Below, piece by piece: positions 27,399-32,702 of a stretch of 32,702 nt of DNA. The stretch's first letter is position 1; every line of letters begins with the position of its first letter. The notes below the pieces were generated by a model, which was not told where the DNA came from, searched no databases, and saw nothing but the letters and a program-made list of their open reading frames with translations. The stretch is taken from assembly GCA_903877065.1 (NCBI GenBank), contig CAIRCR010000297.1, forward strand, positions 1 through 32,702, read 5' to 3'. Made by a program: the position numbers and the translations under genes. Origin of the DNA: an uncultured Pseudomonadota bacterium (GTDB lineage: Bacteria > Pseudomonadota > Gammaproteobacteria > Methylococcales > Methylomonadaceae).

Positions 27399-28367
27399 TT
27401 AAAATAATTCAAGTTCACCCGAATCAACTAAATCATCAGTTGATATTTGAATTTCTTTGAAATCCTCAGGAGACCAAGATAAATTGAACACGAACCGTTG
27501 ATATAAACTTATTGAATGACCGATTTTTTCATCTAATAGGGTATATTTGAAGCAAAGCTGAGGATTTGAAGAACCGAATGAAATACATTTATGTAAGTGA
27601 TTGATTACGATTGGAACTTGTGATGTAGATCCTGGACCTGCATCGTCATCGGCAATAAAGCGTGTTTTGAAAGCACCCCAGGTAAGATTTGTTACTTCAC
27701 CCAAAATGTCATTTACCGTTCTAAACGTTGCATAATCTACACCACCGATCACGTCATCTAGTTTCAAAACTTCAATGACAGCATCTTCTTCTGTTTGCAA
27801 CATCATATAACCTCGACACCAGCTACTTTCTAACGGAATAAGACTAAATACTTCGCCAAATATTATGCGATCTCTTACGATGTAAGGTGTTTCAGCACTC
27901 GCTTTTAGGTGTTTGAATTGAGTCCCCAAAACGCTTAACGTCATCTCGGCAATTCCTCTTACTAAAGCATTCGGATAAACGAGACTAAAAATATATTCAT
28001 CAATAACATCTTGAAGTGCAGACATATCCTCAATTGTATAAGTTCTACAAAAAATTTTGCGTTGCTTTTCAGGCAAACTATCAAAATTAGATTCTGAAGA
28101 TCTACGCAACACAATAGGTAATTCTGGGCGCACCTCCGATATTTGATACGCTAGTTCCATCGTATCATCGAGTGATTTGCAGTAGCGCTCAGACAACAAG
28201 ATTGCCCCCAAATCGACGTTTGAACTTAAAACGTTCATCACATTGTTTGAATTAACCTTCAAACCAACAAGACCATGTTGGTCACAAAATTGTTTAATTT
28301 GACCAAAACATTCTGAACTATTATCAAGAACTAAAACCTTGCTTACCAGTTGTACTTCATCACCCAT
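27399..28367 (-). CDS. Degenerate receiver fused to a CheX-like phosphatase domain
   Basis: The product has 322 residues from the ATG at 28367, chosen because GGAGG lies 8 nt upstream; an ATG at 28382 would add five residues. Residues about 10-130 fold like a receiver (KVLVLDNSS, then GAILLSERY), but the phospho-acceptor Asp is replaced by Ser59 and the switch Thr is missing, so it is probably a pseudo-receiver. Residues about 135-300 resemble CheX: the phosphatase motif E-x2-N-x3-G is present as EVTNLTWG (E224, N227, G231). The protein ends DDLVDSGELELF. The last six residues are identical to the end of the upstream CheX-like protein. Predicted role: removing phosphate from the adjacent CheY. 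Confidence 0.75.
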   Translation of the reverse strand: MGDEVQLVSKVLVLDNSSECFGQIKQFCDQHGLVGLKVNSNNVMNVLSSNVDLGAILLSERYCKSLDDTMELAYQISEVRPELPIVLRRSSESNFDSLPEKQRKIFCRTYTIEDMSALQDVIDEYIFSLVYPNALVRGIAEMTLSVLGTQFKHLKASAETPYIVRDRIIFGEVFSLIPLESSWCRGYMMLQTEEDAVIEVLKLDDVIGGVDYATFRTVNDILGEVTNLTWGAFKTRFIADDDAGPGSTSQVPIVINHLHKCISFGSSNPQLCFKYTLLDEKIGHSISLYQRFVFNLSWSPEDFKEIQISTDDLVDSGELELF

Positions 28368-28391
28368 ATTTAAATCCTCCATCTTCTAATT

Positions 28392-28949
28392 TTAAAAAAG
28401 TTCTAACTCGCCCGTACTTTCTTCAACTTCAGTTCTGTCAACTTTAAAATCTAAAATGCCGTAGTCAAAAACACATAAAGTAGCGTGTATGACAAACGAA
28501 TCATTAACAGTTACTTTGTAATGCTTAACATATCCAGGATTAAGATCTGAAATGAAAGTCGAACACCGTTTCAATAATACATAAGGTGTTGACATACCTA
28601 AAAAATGATAAATATTGTGTAGTTCTCTACTCACAGCACCACAGCAAACGTTTCCAAATTCCAAAAAATTGTCTCGAAAAGTGCTACCTTCCCCAGCGTC
28701 GTCATAGCTATGTTCACTACGATGTGAAAAACGATTTTCTGTTTTGTCATTACTGTTGAAATGAAAAAGCGTTAGAAGTCGAAAAGCCGTTGATGTAGTA
28801 GTAAATACAGCAAACTCAACTTCACAAATTTCTTTTGAATCACTTACCAATTCTATTTCACAAACATCATCAGCTGATGCGACAATATTGGCTTTTATAG
28901 CTCTTTGGAATATGAAATCAAATCCACTTTTCGCATCTTCACTGATCAT
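28392..28949 (-). CDS. CheX-like phosphatase domain protein
   Basis: This 185-residue soluble protein carries the CheC/CheX-type motif E-x2-N-x3-G as EFGNVCCG (E97, N100, G104), in the helix position used by CheX to attack phospho-CheY. Overall similarity to named CheX proteins is low, so the call rests on that motif, the size and the operon. The C-terminus TGELELF repeats the GELELF end of the next protein. A GAGTGA ribosome site precedes the ATG, and the gap to the upstream gene is 12 nt. An alternative is a related non-catalytic CheX-fold adaptor. Confidence 0.65.
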   Translation of the reverse strand: MISEDAKSGFDFIFQRAIKANIVASADDVCEIELVSDSKEICEVEFAVFTTTSTAFRLLTLFHFNSNDKTENRFSHRSEHSYDDAGEGSTFRDNFLEFGNVCCGAVSRELHNIYHFLGMSTPYVLLKRCSTFISDLNPGYVKHYKVTVNDSFVIHATLCVFDYGILDFKVDRTEVEESTGELELF

Positions 28950-28961
28950 AAATTCACTCAG

Positions 28962-29912
28962 CTATTCAGACAAACTATTAAGTAAGTTTTTACAAGTGAC
29001 ATCAACTGTCACAAGAGCTGCAGTAATCATTTTGCCGCCCGCTTGTATGTCTTGAAACGTCACGGTAGTTATCAAATCATTTTTATAAAGATTTTTAGCA
29101 TAACCTTTAGAAAGTTCCTCGGAATCGTTGGCAAGTTTACGAACTTCAGTTGCCACGACGGAAAATCCACGTCCACTTTCACCAGCTCTAGCGGCTTCGA
29201 TTCTTGCATTCAAAGATAAGATACTGACGGTTTGTGCAATCATAGAAAGTTTGTCGTTTTGCTGGTGCATTTCAACATTTTGGTTCATTAAAGAATTCAT
29301 GTCTGTGTGCCAACGTTCAAATACGTCCGAAAATTTAGCTGCCCTACTTGTCTCATCAACTAAATAGGTAACTTTTTCAAACAATTCACGTTTTTCATTC
29401 TTTATGCTCTCTTCCAAACTTCTGATATCCGAATCATATCTATTCTGAAGTTTTTCAATTCGCTCAAGAAGTTCTGAATTTTTTTGCGTAAGAGATTGAA
29501 CATGAGCAGATTCACGATTCAAGTCGGTAATTATTGACTCTAGCTCTTGTTGGCAGTGATTAAGTTCATTTTCACTCTCTTTTGTTGAATTACAAAAATC
29601 AAGCTCGTGCTGTTGCTGGAGATTGCTAATTTGACTGGACAATTGAGATTTTTCACCTTGCAACTGCTTTAATTGCTTCGATTGTTCATCGAAGTCGGTA
29701 ATTTTTAATCGCAACTCACCTTCAACTTCATTCAATTTTTTTTCGATTGCAATAAATTGTCCAGTCAAACGTGAATTTGTTTCTTGATACTCAACTTCGG
29801 CTTCACTCAGCTTTCTTTTATTTTTTCGCATCATAATAGCGACACTAAAGCTAGAAGATAAAATTGATGCAAATAAACATCCCAGTATAAAAATCGGAAT
29901 TGCAATTACCAT
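28962..29912 (-). CDS. Membrane-anchored coiled-coil protein with short MCP-type signalling tip
   Basis: This 316-residue protein has one N-terminal transmembrane helix (about 3-27), a basic patch, then a long coiled coil (about 35-185, rich in E, Q, L and S). A segment that clearly matches the hairpin tip of methyl-accepting chemotaxis proteins follows (226-262): [37 protein letters not shown]. There is no periplasmic ligand-binding domain and no HAMP domain, and the return helix after the tip is short (about 50 residues). It may therefore scaffold or activate the kinase rather than sense a ligand. It lies 50 nt after the kinase gene. Adaptation sites are not obvious and no cheR or cheB is present. 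Confidence 0.8.
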   Translation of the reverse strand: MVIAIPIFILGCLFASILSSSFSVAIMMRKNKRKLSEAEVEYQETNSRLTGQFIAIEKKLNEVEGELRLKITDFDEQSKQLKQLQGEKSQLSSQISNLQQQHELDFCNSTKESENELNHCQQELESIITDLNRESAHVQSLTQKNSELLERIEKLQNRYDSDIRSLEESIKNEKRELFEKVTYLVDETSRAAKFSDVFERWHTDMNSLMNQNVEMHQQNDKLSMIAQTVSILSLNARIEAARAGESGRGFSVVATEVRKLANDSEELSKGYAKNLYKNDLITTVTFQDIQAGGKMITAALVTVDVTCKNLLNSLSE

Positions 29913-29962
29913 AGCGATCTACTTTTCAAATACGGTGAAAAAAGCTGAAATCATGTCATTGA

Positions 29963-32702
29963 TCATTCTGTGATTACTGCATAGTTCGACGAAAGGTAAA
30001 CGGCAGTTTCAAATGCACGATAGTCAGCACCTTCATTATCGTCTAAGAAGCTAATTTTGACATCGCCACCATCATGTGTAGCAAAACCACGAACTGCATC
30101 CATACCAACCCCTCGTCCTGAAATGTCACTAAGCTGGTTTGCGGTTGATAATCCTGGACGGAAAATGAGTGATGCGATTTGCTCGTCACTCAAAACTTCA
30201 CCTTCTAGTATTTCTCCATCGGCAACTGCTTTTTCACGAATTTTTTTCAAAGCAAGTCCACGCCCGTCATCTTTTATAGATATCTCGAGTTTATTGCCTT
30301 CCATTTTCATTGATAGGTAAATTAAACCCTGTGCGGACTTGCCTTGAGCTAAACGATCAGCTGGCATTTCTAGCCCATGATCAAGAGAATTTCTAAATAA
30401 ATGTGTGAAGATATCCTTGATAATACCGACGCTTTGAGTTTTTAGTAGTAGTTTTCCGTTGTAAATAGACACCTTAGGATTTTCTTTACCTAAACTTTGT
30501 GCTAACGCAGGTAAAGATTCAATAATTGGTGCCAATGCGGTATCAAGATCTTCCGTTCCAAGTAGTCTTAGCGTTTTATGAGCAGTATCTTTTGCCTCAA
30601 TCAAGTCGTGAATATTTGTGTTGCCGACTCTTTCTAATAAGGCAATTAGATCTTGGATATGTTTTTTATCAACCATAATGTACCTTTCGGCACCGCCTTT
30701 TCTTCCATGACCTTTACGACCTAGACTCACTTCATTAACGTTCGCGTAATGCTCAATCAATTGACGAACTGCAGCTAAATCATCAAGCAAACGTACTTGA
30801 TCCCAAGCAATAGTAGAATCGGGCTTGCGTAACTCGCTATATGTCGATTCAATGTCATGAACAGGGTTGGTCAAATTTGTCAAACCATAAGTTCTCGCAT
30901 TCCCTTTTATCGTGTGCATATTTCTAAACATAACGTTAACAACATCTACGCCACCGCCTGGAGTGCTACGAATCAAATTTTCAATTTCATCAATATAAGT
31001 TACGGCAGAGGTAATGAAATCATGGAATTTTTCTTGCTTAACGCCCAAAATTTCACCAATGATTTCTAATTCACGTTTTTGTCCCGCTGCTTCAGCACTC
31101 AATTTTCGTAACTCAGTAACATCTCGCACACACAACAAAATTTGTTCTACAACGTCGTGTTCATTGACTACAGGCGACCAATTTAAATCAAGGGATTTTT
31201 TCACGCCATTAGGCATGGTTTTTTCGATTTCGTTAACGAGTAAATGCTGGTTAAATTCAAAATTCATCACGTCTTCACCTATGCAAGCACCTGAAATCGC
31301 GGCAACTTGAGATGTAGCATCCGAACCTAAATTAGAATTATCAAAAATTAACATCATTAAATCACGCCCTGCAATTTGGTCTGTTTCCAGTATTTTTTCC
31401 AAATAGGCGGAGTATTCAGGCAAAATTCGACCTTGCTCGTCAAAGCTCAACAAACCTTGTGGCATATTTTTGAGCATGGTTTGAATATCGTTGATTTTTT
31501 GTTTGACTAACTTCGATGTTTCCTGAAGTTTTTCAACCATCGAATTGAACGATTGCGCCATACTGCCGATTTCATCATTATGCAAAGAATCAGCTCTCAG
31601 AGATAAATCACTGGTTTCTGCAATGTTTGACATCGTCGCTTCTAGTTCAGAAATTCTGCCTAAAATACGTTTGCCACCAAAAATACAAATCGATATTGCA
31701 GCAACAATTAAGAACAGACAAAATCCCATAACCTGAAGCATTATATGTTCATATAAAAGATATTCGTCAGTGAGTTCGGCTTCAAGTGTCAACAAACGTT
31801 GTTGAAGGTTACCAATTTGTTCACTGACTTTTGCCTGACCTTCTATTTTGTTTTGAGCCACTTTCAAAGCCGTTTCCAAATCCTTATTGTAGTGTTGTAA
31901 CAACGAAGGAATTTCATTGAGTGGTTCACTTGCTTTGTCTTCAGGTTTCTTAGGCTCTGCTGGTTCACCAAAACTCATCGTATTATCGTCTGCTGCCTCT
32001 ACTTTCATAACACCAAGCAAAGGCAAATTTTTAAACTCATTTCCTAACGCAACTAAAACTTGCAAAGGCTTAGTTACATTGTCAGGCGACATTTGTTTCC
32101 GAGACGAAAAGAAGTTTTGCCGCGCCCCTGCAAGATTGATTAACGCAGCCTGTGAATCACTCACCAATTTCAAATATGCCTGAACATTTGCAGTCAATTT
32201 TGAAGATGGTTGATTTGTAGCTTGGTTATCTGCTTGACCCTTTACTTTGCTTTTTAACTTATTTTTTGGCTCAATAACCGACGGATTTGTTGGTTGGGAA
32301 ATGCTCTGAGCTTCTTTTGCGTATGCCAACAGCCTTTGTAGATATTGAGAAAGTTGTTTTTCATTATTTATTAGCAACACTTGGGGGTCAGCTAATTTAC
32401 CCGCTGCGGCTAATTCTATTAGAGTATGCTGTTGCAATTCATCAATCAGACCAATAAACGGAGCTTGTAGTGATGGTGATAAATTATGATTTCCCTCTAC
32501 CTCTGATTTGATTAGATTGAGGTCTTGATCAATCTTTCCAAGTATCGTCGCTTCACCAGTCAATAAATAACTCAAAATTGGCTGACTCACTTGTGTAAAA
32601 ATTTTATCTTTTTGTTCACCAAAAAATTTTACTGATCCAAACGATTGGTCTAGGTGATTTAACGACCAACTAACAGAAATGGCAAAACCGATAATAATAA
32701 CG
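29963..32702 (-). CDS. CheA-like membrane histidine kinase (HAMP-PAS-HPt-HATPase), 5' end outside window
   Basis: The frame stays open to the right edge, so the start is beyond the window; the GTG at 32590 is internal, because the 37 codons before it encode a hydrophobic run (VIIIGFAISVSWSL) that looks like the first membrane helix. Numbered from that GTG: a helical extracytoplasmic region (1-282), second membrane helix (about 284-306), HAMP (307-357), a PAS-like domain (about 365-495), and an HPt domain with phospho-site His559 in HTIKGNA. A CheA-type ATPase follows, with FRNSLDHG (732-739), DDGRGL (774-779) and SGRGVGMDAV (824-833). The protein ends soon after the ATPase, so the CheW-like P5 domain of CheA is missing. 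It probably phosphorylates the CheY encoded downstream. Confidence 0.85.
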   Translation of the reverse strand, partial: VIIIGFAISVSWSLNHLDQSFGSVKFFGEQKDKIFTQVSQPILSYLLTGEATILGKIDQDLNLIKSEVEGNHNLSPSLQAPFIGLIDELQQHTLIELAAAGKLADPQVLLINNEKQLSQYLQRLLAYAKEAQSISQPTNPSVIEPKNKLKSKVKGQADNQATNQPSSKLTANVQAYLKLVSDSQAALINLAGARQNFFSSRKQMSPDNVTKPLQVLVALGNEFKNLPLLGVMKVEAADDNTMSFGEPAEPKKPEDKASEPLNEIPSLLQHYNKDLETALKVAQNKIEGQAKVSEQIGNLQQRLLTLEAELTDEYLLYEHIMLQVMGFCLFLIVAAISICIFGGKRILGRISELEATMSNIAETSDLSLRADSLHNDEIGSMAQSFNSMVEKLQETSKLVKQKINDIQTMLKNMPQGLLSFDEQGRILPEYSAYLEKILETDQIAGRDLMMLIFDNSNLGSDATSQVAAISGACIGEDVMNFEFNQHLLVNEIEKTMPNGVKKSLDLNWSPVVNEHDVVEQILLCVRDVTELRKLSAEAAGQKRELEIIGEILGVKQEKFHDFITSAVTYIDEIENLIRSTPGGGVDVVNVMFRNMHTIKGNARTYGLTNLTNPVHDIESTYSELRKPDSTIAWDQVRLLDDLAAVRQLIEHYANVNEVSLGRKGHGRKGGAERYIMVDKKHIQDLIALLERVGNTNIHDLIEAKDTAHKTLRLLGTEDLDTALAPIIESLPALAQSLGKENPKVSIYNGKLLLKTQSVGIIKDIFTHLFRNSLDHGLEMPADRLAQGKSAQGLIYLSMKMEGNKLEISIKDDGRGLALKKIREKAVADGEILEGEVLSDEQIASLIFRPGLSTANQLSDISGRGVGMDAVRGFATHDGGDVKISFLDDNEGADYRAFETAVYLSSNYAVITE

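Noticed and set aside
32588-32590. GTG as start of the membrane kinase.
   Set aside because: The frame is open to the window edge and encodes a hydrophobic segment before it, and no ribosome site is seen.

Overview
The window looks like chromosome from a moderately AT-rich gammaproteobacterium. Two conserved neighbourhoods support this: ndk-rlmN-pilW/pilF-...-hisS-yfgM-bamB-der and rpoZ-spoT. The type IV pilus lipoprotein, YfgM, BamB, DarP/YjgA and an NtrC/sigma-54-type nitrogen operon fit the same group. A methylotrophic lineage such as Methylococcales is possible because of the hydroxypyruvate/glycerate dehydrogenase at the left edge, but this is only an inference. No rRNA, tRNA, CRISPR array, transposase or phage gene was found.

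Layout. 1-681 (+) holds the 3' part of a D-2-hydroxyacid dehydrogenase. 730-9909 (-) is a housekeeping block read from ndk through rlmN, pilW, hisS, two tandem YcgR-N/PilZ genes, yfgM and bamB to der. The PilZ pair sits where many relatives have no gene, and rodZ and ispG are absent from their usual place. 10009-14503 (-) carries uvrA and uvrC. uvrA is interrupted by one in-frame TGA replacing the invariant Gly of its second DEPTTGLH motif, and uvrC lacks the C-terminal helix-hairpin-helix domain. 14760-15594 (+) has an orphan zinc-ribbon protein with a clear terminator, then a TlpA-like thioredoxin. 15623-16650 (-) encodes a predicted covalently flavinylated periplasmic FMN protein and a four-helix membrane partner. 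16797-21067 (-) has a thioredoxin-family protein and pgk (ending at a strong terminator), then rpoZ and spoT.

21405-25950 (+) is a nitrogen-acquisition operon: an outer-membrane beta-barrel protein, an ammonium transporter, GlnK and a second ammonium transporter. It is preceded by a good GG-N10-GC sigma-54 promoter and an NtrC-like palindrome. darP follows. Downstream lie two nearly identical palindromes in inverted orientation, between the convergent darP and cheY-like genes.

27005-32702 (-) is the most unusual part: a compact chemosensory-like operon running off the right edge. In transcription order it encodes a membrane histidine kinase with HAMP, PAS, HPt and CheA-type ATPase domains but no CheW-like P5 domain; a short membrane-anchored coiled coil ending in an abbreviated methyl-accepting-type tip; a CheX-like phosphatase; a degenerate receiver fused to a second CheX-like domain; and a single-domain CheY. 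Both CheX-like proteins end in the same hexapeptide, GELELF. No cheW, cheB or cheR is seen. The set looks like a self-contained phosphorelay built from chemotaxis parts, and I regard it as the best candidate for an undescribed system here.
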